Source: Paramacrobiotus metropolitanus (lineage: Eukaryota; Tardigrada; Eutardigrada; Parachela; Macrobiotidae). Taken from it: a DNA stretch of 64,000 nucleotides. The stretch is from positions 62,001-126,000 of the forward strand of contig NW_026570341.1 of assembly GCF_019649055.1 (NCBI RefSeq), given 5' to 3'. Below the pieces are notes generated by a model. It did no database searches. It saw only the letters and a list, made by a program, of their open reading frames with translations, and had not been told where the DNA came from. Both the position numbers and the translations under genes were made by a program. Positions 32,217 through 43,647 of this stretch are shown here, piece after piece. How positions within the stretch are numbered: the first letter of the stretch is position 1; each line of letters opens with the position of its first letter.

Positions 32217-33393
32217 ATGGATCAGTACAAAGGCTGTTTGTTAGGCGCTCTGATCGGAGAATGCATCGGAGCACCCCTGATACACCCTACCTCCTGCCAC
32301 ATGAACTTGGCGGGAGTGCGTAGCAAGGTCTCGACTTATTGGGAGAAATTCTTAATAACGCACGCTTACGCCAAGTCTCTACTGGATACCGGCCTCTTTT
32401 CTTTGGAAAATGCCGCACAGCAACGTAGCCAAAACCTTTACCACAACTACATTAAACGCCGAGCTTTTGGTGAACTGACCACCGTTATTGCCAGTTGGAA
32501 ACATTCTCCCCCAAAAGACTGGACCGCTGCGGCTACGACAGTCCGTAACCGGGGCACAGAGTGTAACGCTGCCACTTGGATAACAGCGTTTCCCTTGTAC
32601 TTTCACAATCGTACGGAGCAGATGAGTTTCTCTGTAGACCGTGTAGCCCGACTCACCCACTCTTCTAATGACGCCGCCGCTGGTGCACAGTCGCAGGCCT
32701 ACGCCATCAGTCTGGTTCTGAAGAATAAAAACATGAAGGAGCTTGGGGTTTTCTCCGCACTTGTTGAATACAGCAATAATCTCTACCCGATTCTGTGCGT
32801 CAAAAATTTTATACACGTATGATGATGTTGCTGGACTACGCGCAATGCGCTGAACCAAAGGAAAAACTCATCAAAACCATTGGCGTCTGCACCAGCCCTT
32901 TGGACGTAGTTCCAGTTGCCATTTACTGTGCTGCTATTGGTCGCCGCAGCGACTGCCCTTCGAAGCCACCCTTCATGCGCCAATGTTAACCGGAGGATGC
33001 ACCGATGCCATTGGGACCATGGCTTGTGCCATTGCAGGAGCCTGGTCCGGATTCTCAGATATACCAGACGAAATGGTGGGCATGTGGGACGGCCAGGATC
33101 AGGTGTATACCTTAGCCGAAGAACTGTACAAGTACGTTTCCGCTTTGCACGGCCCCAACGGTCCACTCAGCACTTTTGGAAACTGGCCACACCTCCTGCC
33201 TTCTGCCGGCGCCATGGCGAGGACGGGACTGTACTACACCGGATCTAATGGTACAGTTAAATGTCATTTCTGTCGGTTTACAATGAGCAATTGGATACCG
33301 GGAGATCCATACAATGACCGTCAGAAATTTAAGCGAAATTGTATTTTTGTCAAAGATTGTAGTGCTACTCCTGCGTATGTTCATGCGGTCTGA
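32217..33393 (+). pseudogene. ADP-ribosylglycohydrolase-BIR fusion protein, frame-broken and with altered key residues
   Basis: ATG 32217 opens YKGCLLGALIGECIGAPLIH, the N-terminal signature of ADP-ribosylglycohydrolases (GxxxGDxxGxP). It is followed by WTAAATTVRNRGTECNAATW and VARLTHSSNDAAAGAQ, the family's central blocks. The reading frame moves twice near 32820 and 32960. It then gives MLTGGCTDAIGTMACAIAGA, where active enzymes have GGDTDT: the metal-binding Asp is replaced. The last ~60 residues form a BIR domain (LSTFGNWPHLLPSAG, GLYYTGSNGTVKCHFCRFTM, NWIPGDPYND), but the zinc-ligand His is Arg. The family would remove ADP-ribose; BIR domains bind caspases or IBM motifs. The plus-strand position opposite the virion genes suggests a host-interaction gene, now damaged. 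Confidence 0.7.
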
Positions 33394-33626
33394 TTTGTTT
33401 TGCTTACACTTTGTTCGTTGTTATTCGGTGAAAACAAAATAAAAGAGGGTGGGGAAAAATAAACAAAAAAAGGGGGTAAAGTACGACTCGGTCGGTCTCG
33501 GTTCGGCCTCGGCCCGGTTCGGTTCGGCCCGGTCTCGACCCGGTTCAGACCGTTCGGTTCGGTTCTGACCAATCAGAGCGAGGGTCGTGTCTGACCAATC
33601 AGTGAGGGGGTGTCTGACCAATTAAA
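33394..33626. repeat. Low-complexity GGTTCGG/TCTGACCAATCAG tract
   Basis: Positions 33480-33560 consist of degenerate GGTTCGG and CTCGGTC words. Positions 33562-33625 hold three copies of TCTGACCAAT. It lies between the virus-like element and the gypsy copy and may belong to the 5' region of the latter. I found no long terminal repeat pair. Confidence 0.55.
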
Positions 33627-33791
33627 GTGTCTGCCAGATCAGCGTTAAAATGTGCGCCAAAATCAGTTACATCAGCGCGTGCACTACTCACGACTCGCAT
33701 CCCCACGCCACAGGAAGCACCCCCACCTGCCAAACGCATCACACCGGCAAAAACAATTTTCTTCAGTAGTCTTCTTCAGCGATTAGCAACA

Positions 33792-34740
33792 ATGGGCAAC
33801 GGAACCGATCAGGCTCTTAGCACGCATGCTAATGCAATTATTGAATTGCAACAAACTGTCGGGCAGCTTACCACAAAGAATTACGAACTTCAGAAGCTCG
33901 TTGACAATGTCAGCAAAACGTCTGATGTCATTTAGCACATGTTCGCTGTAAACAGATAGAAGGTCCCAACAATAGATTTGCTTCAGTTTGCCAATGAGGA
34001 AGATATAAACTTTGAGGACTGGCTATTAAAATTTGAGATGTGTGCTGTTCGACATGACTGGACTGATAAAGATGCCTTAAACAACCTGTATCGTTCTTTT
34101 AATGACACTGCGTTGCGCATTTATCACACAATTCCAGTAACAAATAATACGTATGATTTGATGCGTAAAGCCCTCAGGGAAGCGTTTACGAACCAAATTC
34201 ATGACTACGACTTTGAGAAAGATAGTAAACGGTCGCTAACGTTTGCAGGCAACCCGAACGTGTATTGCCGAACGTCATGCGTTATTTGAACTCGATCACG
34301 GAAAAGCCTAGCGAAAGAAAAGTAGTAAATTGTTTGACGCACTTCGGCAAATTTGAAGTCGAATTTCTTAAAAGAAATGCCTGAAACTCCCACAGAATTT
34401 TTTGGTCGTCTTAAGACTGTCGCTCAAGAAAAGGAATATGAAGCGGAAAGTGCCCGAAAAAAGGTAGCGCAGTGTATTAAAAATCCGGTTGTCGCTGCAC
34501 TGTTTAGTAAACCAGTTTAAGGAAAACGTAAGTCACGCATTGAGGAACGGATGGCCGCATTGAGGAACGGATAACCGTAACAATAACCAGCGTGAGAGAA
34601 GAAACAACGGAAGAGCAAATAAATGTTTCAACGGCAACAGGAATGGTCAACGTAAATTCTGCAATTTTTGCAAGATAATCGGCCATACGTACGAAAACAG
34701 TTGCATACATATGGCACAACGTGCAATTCAAACGGCAATG
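33792..34740 (+). pseudogene. gypsy gag with zinc knuckle, broken
   Basis: ATG 33792 (MGNGTDQALSTHANAIIELQ, coiled-coil-like) runs into a TAG at about 33933. The capsid part continues LLQFANEEDINFEDWLLKFE, then WTDKDALNNLYRSFNDTALR, to a frame break near 34255. Around 34655-34710 the sequence CNFCKIIGHTYENSC is a retroviral-type zinc knuckle with one extra residue before the last Cys. Gag packages the element's RNA. Several stops make it non-functional. Confidence 0.7.
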
Positions 34741-34877
34741 GCTGTTGAGCGAGCTCTAATCACTGAGTTTTCGCAGAACGATTTAAACTGACGACCGCAA
34801 CTTCCAGGGCTCGTGAGGTTGGCAGCAATGCATCTCTAATTCCATTATGCAGTTTCGCAACAGGCGCTTAATCATTC

Positions 34878-36590
34878 ATGTTATATATTTTTAACAAGCC
34901 CATTACTGCAATTTTAGGCACTGGTTCTGGTGTATCGATTATTAACGAACATTTTGCCCTCAAGAAAAATTACTATAATATTTCATGGTATGGCCCGTCA
35001 TTAGCTACTGTTACGAACAATATTGCTCATCCGGCAAAGGCATGTCAGCTCGAACTCAGAATTCTCGGCCACACAGTCAACGTCAACCTCGGGATCGTGA
35101 AGGATTTTCTATTTCAAAATTTTAGTAGGAAACAATTATTTAAATTATTTTACTTTCCTGGTCAGTTTCGCAAAGAAATTGCTAATTAATCCAAAAACCT
35201 GGGAATCGATCAAAGCTGACTGTGTTCGTCTGCCAGCGTCATACACTGTCTTACACAAGTCTAAGCAGATTGCTGCAGAAATAGAGCATGTAAAATGCGC
35301 GCAACAAAACATGAACAGTACGTGTTCTGCATCTGAAGTCGTTTGTAAAGAATTCGAAATTAGCCGAAGAAATGTCATGTCTGCAGCAAGTTTCACTGTG
35401 CCCGCGGCCCCACGCACCAATGTTTCCACAAATCCACCCTAGCCGCTCCTTTATTGCGCAAGTTAAACCCGTCCGAACAAGAAAGAAAAAAAATCAAATT
35501 AATAAGCCCAACAGACTCATTAATCGAAGCTTCGAAAATCAAGGAACAGATTCAAGAGTTCGCAAAACAATTCAATTTTAGTCCAATGAATGCCGAGTTG
35601 CAGAACGCCATGACGATATTACTTTACTAATATCGCACATTATTCCCGTGGCAAACTAAGAAAATTGGTTGAAAGTCTGAAGTTTTACAAATAAAACTGA
35701 GCATAACATTGTCACTGGTACGCACCCTTCAATTCGTGAACAGTTACGTCGTCACGCCCCCTAACAAAAAGATTCATAAACAAGCAAATCAAAGAATGGT
35801 TGAAAGAAGGAATAATTTCTCCGTGCAATTCCGCTTGAGCATGCAATGTTGTCTTCGTTCCCAAGAAGCCACAAGACCTCCGTCTCTGAATCGACTACAG
35901 ACCGATCAATGAAATCACGAAAAAAGATTCTTATCCGTTACCCAGGATAGACGACTGCCTCGATGTCCTACAAGGAGCAAAATGGTTTACAGGTTTGGAT
36001 TTGTTATCAGGTTATCTTCAGGCAGCCATGGGAGAAGGCCCCAAAAACAAACAGCATTCCTGACTCCAGACGGTTTATATCGTTTCGAAGTAATGCCATT
36101 CGGGCTTTGCAACGCACCCGCCACGTTTTGCCACCTAATGGACAGTGTCCGTGGCGACATAAAATTTAAACACGTAATCGTGTATTTAGACGATCTTCAG
36201 GTCTACAGCCCTACGTTTGACGAACATTTGCGGCACTTGGGAGATGCTCTAATTCGGCTTCAATACACAAATTTAATTCTAAAACCGTCCAAAAGCTTCT
36301 TTTGCACTACATTAAACTTCCTAGGATATACCGTAACATGTAACTCAAGAGTGAATTTAGCCCGACAAGGCAAAAGTCCTCGCAATCCAGAAAATTCCTC
36401 GTCCGACTGACTTGACCAGTCTACGTTCGTTCATGGAGCAGCGCATCATTACCTTAAGTTCGTGAAAGATCTTTCCCTAATCGCAAATCCACTGAATATA
36501 CTAACGCAAAAGGACCAGCAATTCAACTGGACGGATGAAAAACAGATTGCTTTCGAAACCCTAAAAAGGCAATTGAGGTCATGGCTATTT
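34878..36590 (+). pseudogene. gypsy pol (protease, reverse transcriptase, start of RNase H), broken
   Basis: The protease segment reads ITAILGTGSGVSIINEHF: the catalytic Asp of DTGS is Gly. The reverse transcriptase follows in several frames: KDSYPLPRIDDCLDVLQGAK, WFTGLDLLSGYLQAAM, LYRFEVMPFGLCNAPATFCH and the active-site box VIVYLDDLQVYSP at about 36176-36214. After FLGYTVTC come LRSF...AHHYLKFVKDLSLI and FNWTDEKQIAFETLK, the connection to RNase H. Integrase is absent. Confidence 0.8.
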
Positions 36591-36855
36591 TGGCTTTAAT
36601 GCTAAAATGGCATTTTCCATAAAAACTCAGACATACTAAATGAAGACTGCTCTATTACTTAGAAGAAAGTCGAATCCTATAACATCAGAAGAATCCGAAA
36701 TATGAGTTTTTGAATTATGCGACCTAAAGTGGTTGACATTGCATCTAATGACTGGCTCGGCTTACCATTACGCGAGTATATGCCAGCTTGCGAATGTGTA
36801 ATATCAAGTCAATGGAATCATAAATTGCGGTCTACATCTTTTGTCTTACCGCACC

Positions 36856-37800
36856 TATGGCCCATTTCGTACCACTCTATAAAATCGGCCCCTTTTTCTG
36901 TTGATTGTATTCCACGTATTCCTATGTATCCCACGCGTATTCTGTCTGTATTCACGTTATGTTCTCCATTATTATGCTTTTGCAAGTGCGTCTGCCTACG
37001 TTTTCCTCTGCTGTATAATACCGTATTCCCACGTATTCTACTCGTATGCTGTCCGTGTTGACAATGTATTCCTCGGTTTCTTAGGTTTCTTAGGTTTTTA
37101 ACAAGAACAGCAGGGAACACGTGGTGAATACTGACTGAATACGTGGGAATGCACTAATGTGCTGAAAGTAGACAGTAGTCACAGAGGTTAGATAAGCCAG
37201 TTATGGAATACTATATAGAAACAATCAGAATATAGTTGGTATACGTGGGAATACGGGCACACTCCACAGATATATTAATCTCACCACTATGATTAAGATA
37301 CTCGTATCTTTACTCTTTAGATGTATTCTCACGTATTCCATCCGTATTCTGCCTGTATTCCTACTGTAATCGGGAGGGATTTTCCATTATATAGCTTTAA
37401 TTTAGACCTGACTGCTGTCTTCTTTAGTGTGTCCCCGTATTCTCCCGTATTCCGCCTGTATTTCCAATGTATTCTTCGGTTTCCGAATTAGAAAACTTAA
37501 AATACGCCTTGAATTCGGGCAGAATACAGGCGGAATACCTAGAAATACGGCAGCCCACTTAGCGAATACAGAAATCATACGGTCGGCACAGGGTGGAATA
37601 CGAGGCGAATACAGCAAGAATGCAGGGAGAATACGTAGGAATACGGCAGCTGACTTAGCGAAAACAGAAATGTTACGGTCGGCACAGGGAGGAATACGAG
37701 GCGAATACAGTACGAATACAGGGAGAATACGTAGGAATACGTAGACTACTGTGAAGAAATGATATGGTCGGTTTTATGGAGTGGTACGAAACGTGCCATA
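36856..37800. mobile_element. Long palindromic insertion with GTATTC/GAATAC minisatellite arms
   Basis: Inverted ends of about 33 bp: TATGGCCCATTTCGTACCAC on the left, and the reverse complement of TATGGCACGTTTCGTACCAC on the right. The left arm is full of GTATTC words (CCACGTATTC, CGTATTCTG), the right arm of GAATAC words (GGAATACG, GAATACAG). The 945 bp could form one large hairpin. TA is present at both ends. The open frame on the right arm is a repeat artefact. Confidence 0.65.
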
Positions 37801-39172
37801 TCTAATATCTATATAGTAGATCAGATTGCAAGCAACGCGCGCTGTGCAACAGCGAAGTCCCTAATAGTTGAATATAATCCAGATGGGACTTCATTTTTGT
37901 ATTGATGTTAACCTGTTCCTTCCCATTGATATCAAAGTGATACCGCAGAGAACTTGCTTCTATATCTGAACGCAGCATAAGAATTTGGAATTTTAACTTG
38001 TTTTGCGAGTCAAGATGTTGAGGTCCATTCTACAAAACTTGCCTGCAAAGTTTTGGTCTAAGGTGCTCTCGCCAGTGGTCACAACGTCGGACAATTTTTG
38101 AGACCACTGGTAACCGAAGGTCGCTAAAGCACTAATCTGAAATTTGATATTCTAAGACGATCTTTTAAGGGCTCCTAACTGGGAGTACTTTAATGGTCAT
38201 CGGAGTGACCACCGCCCAGCAGCGTAATAATTGCTCTGTAATTTGCCCCATTTCATAATATCTTACGGCCGAAAGCCGCTCTCATAGAAAATTGTCTTTG
38301 CTGACAAACGTAATAAGCGATCAGTGACCAGAGATCTCTTATGCTGCAATGAACGTGCATCAGTGTGCAATCCACACAGGGCAAGCGAGTTCATGTGCAT
38401 GGTAACATGTGTGTAAACTGCCGGTGAGGTCCAACGCTGGCTGCTTTGAGCCTCACGTACGTACAAAGACTGCCTACGATAACTAGCGACCTTTCGTGGC
38501 GGTCAGAAAGGAATGGTGACTGCTCTGGCTCGTGCATGTTCTTAGGTATTTGAGTTAGCCTTTCCTGCTGCACCGCAACTGCTGCTTATTGTTTAAAAGC
38601 GGCAACATGGACATGTGCTCTCCAGGTATCCAGTTATGTTAACTGGACAGAGTCCAATAATTACATAAGTAATTTCTGTCAAGATACAGCTAGTTAACGA
38701 GCTTTTAGCGGAAGAATAAGCCTGCCTTTCCATTTTCCGATATTTTTGTGCTGTTAATCGGCGGTCAGTTTCATGACGGTAAAGATTGTGCTGGCATATA
38801 GCCTTTTTGAAAGTTTCTATATTACAGTACATTTTAGTTTGAAAAATTATTTTAAATTCAATAGTAGTGAAACCAAACACAATTTGTCATTAGTATCAGT
38901 CAGCCCATTTGGTATCAGATTGATACCGTTGTGCCGTAGCAAACCTATGACCAGCAAAATTCTGGAAAAAAATTAAGTTTCCAAAGTGAATTATTTGATC
39001 GACAATTTCTAGTTTCATGGTCTAATTCAAACGGGATCGGGTATCGGAAAGTCCTAGGTTAACGATGTTGCGACATCGTATGGTAAATTGATTACGGTTC
39101 CGCGGCTATGTTACTCTTGCCCGGCTTTTGTCGGCTGGCTTTTTTTGCCGAGCAGCGGTTGCTTTTTTTTAC
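37801..39172. other. Gap; possible further exons of the minus-strand gene
   Basis: No firm gene. On the minus strand a TTTTTCCAG acceptor near 38964 is followed by an open stretch (ILLVIGLLRHNGINLIPNGL) that could continue the gene at 39173 in the right phase, but nothing confirms it. Other frames here have no motif. Confidence 0.3.
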
Positions 39173-42100
39173 CTGTAAATTGGAGCAAAGCTATAGACGT
39201 GTCCCGTTGGTCCAACTAGAAATAAGTAGCCACGACTATACAGGTGACCGCGCTGATTTTGGCCCTTGTTCTTTTTGCAGCTGACTTTTGGGTCGAATTT
39301 TCGGCAAGTAGTCTCCGGGGAAGCGTTATCCATTTCTCCATTTAACAGGGCATTAATGTCTGACATTGCTTTGGATTTTAGCATGTTCGATACCCCTGAA
39401 ACGTATTAATGAATTGATTATAAAGAAGATTTTTGGTTATTTTGTCTAAAACGTACCTGCCATATGAATGGTCATATGTTCACGTTGGTCTTTTATGGCG
39501 GACTCCAGATGTTTACGTTTAACGCAGTGCAGACAAGTGCCGTCTGGTTGGTTTGTACAAACATTCGGAAAGTTGAGCAATGGAATAGTCTCCACAATAT
39601 TCTAAAACAGTTCAAAGAAGTTATAAATGTACCTTATTGCTTCCTGAAATAATCTTAGTGAATGGGGTAGATAGTCAACATTTATAATTAAAATAAATAT
39701 TTGTTATCTTAGCAGCTGGTACTTCGCACCCACCAGCACCTCAGCGATGCAGTGTCTGAAACCAGCTTTCCATATTCCGTCCATTATAATCACCCTTCCA
39801 CACTGCCGCGCAATGCACGCAGGGGTGCATTTATGTCTGTACACGGTGGAAAATATCGCGTCCATTCTTTTGTCCAAGTACTGCAGAATACTCTTTTTCT
39901 CGTTAAAACTGAATAGCTGACTATCCTGTTCCCGAATGTCGCATTCAATTTCGTGCCGCATGAAAATGGCCGCCACTGTTTTCCGAGAGAATACTGAAAA
40001 TTTCAAATTATCTGTGTGTATTTGGAAGACATTTCCGCTCTCATAGCTTCGATATCGTGCGGCCGGTTGAAATCATCTACTCGTTGTCAGTTAGCATTAT
40101 ATCGGTAGGCGACGAAACAACGACGGTACCATTTTTATCGTAACTTACACGAATCCCATTTGTATGTCTGCCGCATAGTTTCCGCAATTCCGTCGTATGT
40201 CGCGTGGTTAAACAGTCTGTAAAAAGCGTTCGAATTAGCGACTGTTGGGTTTCGTACAAACTAGAATTACGCATGAGTATTGTTGAAAGGTCACATCCCG
40301 CATATTTGGTCCCTATTTATCAATCATTTACTATTCAAAAACACAAGAACGTTCTTTAAAGAGTGCGCTTCTAAGACGGCTCGGAAATTGGCAGAGCAAC
40401 CGGTACTAAGTACAGGATCTATAGTGCTATAGTACGCGCGCCTGAGATCTCCATAATCGAAACATTTTTTCGAAAAATTGACAACGCCGATTTGGAACCT
40501 CAGTCGCTTGATTTTCGTAACCGATTTTAGCTGAGTCACTCGAACCTCGTTCAAATTTTTTCGGCCAGAACCCTGCCGGCGCAATGCTGAAAACGATCAA
40601 ACCTACTTTCAACGTGACCTTCGCACATCAAAAAAATTTGTCTGCATACAGTGCTTATCAAACATAGTTAGCACACTATTTATTCTGGTAATAACTAAAT
40701 CGTACTTATTTCGGTGCAACACCAAACGTAAAATCCGTCACAAGTTGCCTCTAGGCTTTTGTTGACCGAACTTTTGTGCGCTATATCAGGGTTACAACGA
40801 TACGGTATATAGCAAGTACGGTAAGTTTATGATGATGCTTGGTTTTGTAAGATCAAATACCACACGTCCAACACTCGCTAGAGCTGTGTTTTCAAATGTA
40901 AAGCTTCGCACTGGTTCATCCCAATTTTGTTCATCTGTTCGGAACTAATACAGAATGATGAAAATTCATTTATAAAAAATACTCTAAATACTCATTCTTG
41001 TATTTCATTAAGCGTTGTGAACAGGCTAAACTTAGGATGCGTCTCAGTTAACCAACAGCGGCAGTACGCATTAATGGAAAGTTTTTACCAAGTCAAATCA
41101 AGGTCCCTGAAATGCAGTATCAAAACAAGTGTTGAGCGAAGTTAGCGCCGCCAGTACGATCGAGGAAGGTTGCAAACAAATGCAATTCCTGGAAGAATAT
41201 AAGGGGCTGGCAGCATTAGCGCGTTGCTGCCGTCAGCCGGCTGGCTGTTCATATTGTGGCAAAATACGCTGCCTTCATACCGCGCCTGATTTAACTATAT
41301 GTATAGCCGCAATGTCATACTCTAGCCGGGTGACGACAGTAACATAGAAATTACTTCCCCAAAAGCAATTGTCAACTGACTCAACTTTTTTTGCATCCAG
41401 GTAACTTACTTAGGCACTATTCATAGAGCACTAAATGAATTAGTGACCAAGCTACAGCCACTGTCTAGTACAGTATTGAAGCATGGAAATTCGCTAGGTT
41501 ATGAGTGCGTGACATCTACAAGCTTGTCCGGTAATTTCTGTCGTAAAGGTACAGATAGCACATATATAGCGCGAAGTTTGCGCTATAGCGATTGCCACTA
41601 CACTACGTTTGGCGTAACACGCAAATTTGTGTATTTTGCTGTTTTCAACCGGCAGAAATTACCGGACAAGCTTGTGCACCCGTTGTGAAGTGTACACTGT
41701 AACGTGCGCAAAATCGGGTTGTGACCGAATCACCAACACTGTCCAGTTTCCTCGTGGTTCAGCTCAATCTCAATATGCGACATCAACAATTTGACTTAGG
41801 GTCCTTCTTTAAGAATTTGTACAATAACCGCTGAGGCATCAAATGCATTTACACGAAATAATCGAAATTATTGGTTCAAACAGGCTGGGAACACAAGAAA
41901 CGCAGCGGCGAAGCTGCGTCTGCTTTTTGTAAATTTATAACAACAGCTTTTTAGTGAAATTTACCTGGAAAGCATTTTCTAAGAAAAGAATCGTAGTGAG
42001 ACTGCTTCCCACTAGCTTAAGTTGACTCACATTTGGTTGACGATCTCAAGTGAAAACTGCCGACAAACGAAAACCTCTTGCGAGACGTCCAGGTAAGACT

Positions 42101-42802
42101 GACCGGTGCTGTAAAATGAGTAGGTCGAGGTTCGATGATTGGTCCAGGAGCCATAGGAATACCGCGAATTGCATCCCCTGCACCTCAAAGTTACCACCAA
42201 TGCAGGTTTAGTTTTTCCTGCTCCGCTAAATATTGTTGCCTGAAAGCCAGAAAATTAAAACTTTACTTATAAAAAATTAAGATGTAAATCAAAACTTAAG
42301 AATAACAAGATACTGACATTAGTCGGTTTGCGATGCCAAGAGAGAACTCGCAACATTCCCCTGTGTCGGCCAATTTTCCACCGACAGTTGTTTTGACAGT
42401 ATAGAATAGGAGGGCAAAGTACTTCGACTGGAGCGGTGTATGGCGGATCTTCGAAAAATGATGGCGCAAACCGTCGAAAGTCGTGTGCGAAGCTTTGTGT
42501 TTGAGAAGTCGAAAGGCTCATCATCTCGCCAATAGCCTATGTCGAAATAGAAGTTAGGATTTAAAGTTACTTAAACATCTGACTCGACAACTTTTAGCGG
42601 AAGACAAATAATGCTAAAACTCTAGCAACAGCAAACTACATCAAATAGGCCTTGATACCTGCATCCGCTTCCCAGATGGCATTGTCCTTGGTACAAATGC
42701 ACAACACGCTTTAAATTGTTCCAGATTTCGAAAACCGTACTTGGTAACCAAATACGCGCACGCCTCGCGCGAATCCGCACTGAATTCCGGTGTGTTGGCC
42801 AT
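39173..42802 (-). CDS. Multi-exon cysteine-rich protein, resembles KDZ-type transposase proteins
   Basis: Exons with consistent phases: 42802-42659 (MANTPEFSADSREACAYLVT), 42536-42318 (VEVLCPPILYCQNNCRWKIG), 42239-42031 (VVTLRCRGCNSRYSYGSW, donor GTGAGT), then uncertain exons between 41970 and 40130 (RRQGSGRKNLNEVRVTQL; GCDLSTILMRNSSLYETQQS), 39993-39734 (KCTPACIARQCGRVIIMDGI, then WKAGFRHC), 39601-39457 (VCTNQPDGTCLHCVKRKH) and 39395-39173 (TTCRKFDPKVSCKKNK, then YLFLVGPTGHVYSFAPIY). Spaced CxxC pairs, an xxDGxWKxxxxHC core and GxLxxVxPxGxVxxFxxxY recall the Kyakuja-Dileera-Zisupton family of animal genomes. That link is from memory. The 3' end is open (phase 2 donor at 39172). Host gene or transposon gene cannot be decided here. 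Confidence 0.5.
41519..41674. mobile_element. TA-flanked MITE, copy 2
   Basis: Perfect 22-bp inverted ends starting CAAGCTTGTCCGGTAATTTC, with TA before the left end and TG (probably mutated TA) after the right end. It shares interior words with the copy at 10975-11327. It lies within an intron of the minus-strand cysteine-rich gene. Confidence 0.7.
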
Positions 42803-43647
42803 AATGGCAACGAAAACTCGAGATGCTACAACTTCTTTCACTTCTGTTATGTCTGCCAGATCAGCGCACAAACTGTTACGAAATTACTCAAACCTACAAA
42901 ATTAATAAAAAACAACCTTCTGTGTGTGTTGCTGTAATTACAAATGTTAAAACCAGCCAAACACAGCAAACTTTCGAGACAATTCCCGAGAACCACTGTT
43001 GCACGCGCGTAGTTTACGAGCATTGGCGAAATCAAAACTTATTAGGTCGCGGCGAGCAGAACGAATCGCCCTACATGTTACCGACATCAAGGCAGCAGCG
43101 GGAACGCAAATATAGGCGTTTCTACAACTTTAAACGTGTTCTGACCTCAGTATTATACCCAATTGCATTTTGCACCAGTTGCGGCACAAAAGAGCGTATA
43201 GCCAAACCCACCTGCTTTGTCGAATGTCCACTACAGTATGTGCACTGTGCAGTACCTAGCAGCTGAAGGACTGCTAACAAGCCGGCCAATAGAACGGCTT
43301 GTTTGAATGTAAAAAATATTACTGACACAATTCTGTCACGCGCGCGTTCACGTCTTTGTTCAAAGAGCAGAAATTCGTTTTGCAATATGAAACTTTTCTT
43401 TCAAAGATATTCGCAAATCTATATTGATTTGCTAAAGCTAATTACAATTAACTAAAATGCATGTGCTTTTATAAAAAAATTTTCAGTTTTAACATTCTCA
43501 GTATGTGGTGAGCATACTCTCAAAATAATGGATTCTTCGGTAATTATTCATTCGCACGTCACGTATCTATTTAATTGTTTTATTATGGTTTCTTGCTGTA
43601 GATCACAAAAGAACAGTTACATAACATTATACAATAATTTGCTCTAG
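42803..43647. other. Divergent intergenic region between the cysteine-rich gene and the P-loop/PHD gene
   Basis: The two genes start 845 bp apart and point away from each other. A plus-strand frame at 42823-43266 contains FCTSCGTKERIAKPTCFVEC and ends near a GTATGT donor, but its phase does not join the exon at 43648 (it would create a stop). I therefore leave it out as an exon. Confidence 0.4.

Larger units (their letters stand above)
24135..33393. mobile_element. Decayed Polinton/Maverick (adintovirus-like) integrated element
   Basis: The block carries, in minus-strand order: PC4-like, TBP-like, packaging ATPase, three small virion-type proteins and a major capsid fragment. A divergent ARH-BIR gene lies at the right end. 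The ATPase and capsid fragment identify the group. Gene packing is virus-like: the ATPase stop overlaps the next start codon as ATGA at 26118-26121. I did not find protein-primed DNA polymerase, retroviral-type integrase, cysteine protease or penton genes, nor terminal inverted repeats, so the limits are those of the recognisable genes. Stops, frameshifts and a nested transposon show it is an old copy. Confidence 0.8.
33627..36600 (+). mobile_element. Ty3/gypsy LTR retrotransposon, decayed
   Basis: In order: gag (from ATG 33792), a CCHC zinc knuckle, an aspartic protease segment, reverse transcriptase and the start of the RNase H connection region. All are on the plus strand and in shifting frames. 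The copy ends at about 36600 without integrase, and no LTRs could be paired. A palindromic insertion begins 250 bp further on. The 36600-36855 gap holds nothing else. Confidence 0.8.

Noticed and set aside
33480-33640. Long terminal repeat or primer-binding site of the gypsy copy
   Set aside because: Only low-complexity GGTTCGG and TCTGACCAAT words are present, and no matching copy exists on the 3' side.
42823-43266. 147-codon frame as first exon of the P-loop/PHD gene
   Set aside because: Its best donor (GTATGT) would join the exon at 43648 in a phase that makes an immediate stop; the minus-strand exon at 42659-42802 lies next to it.
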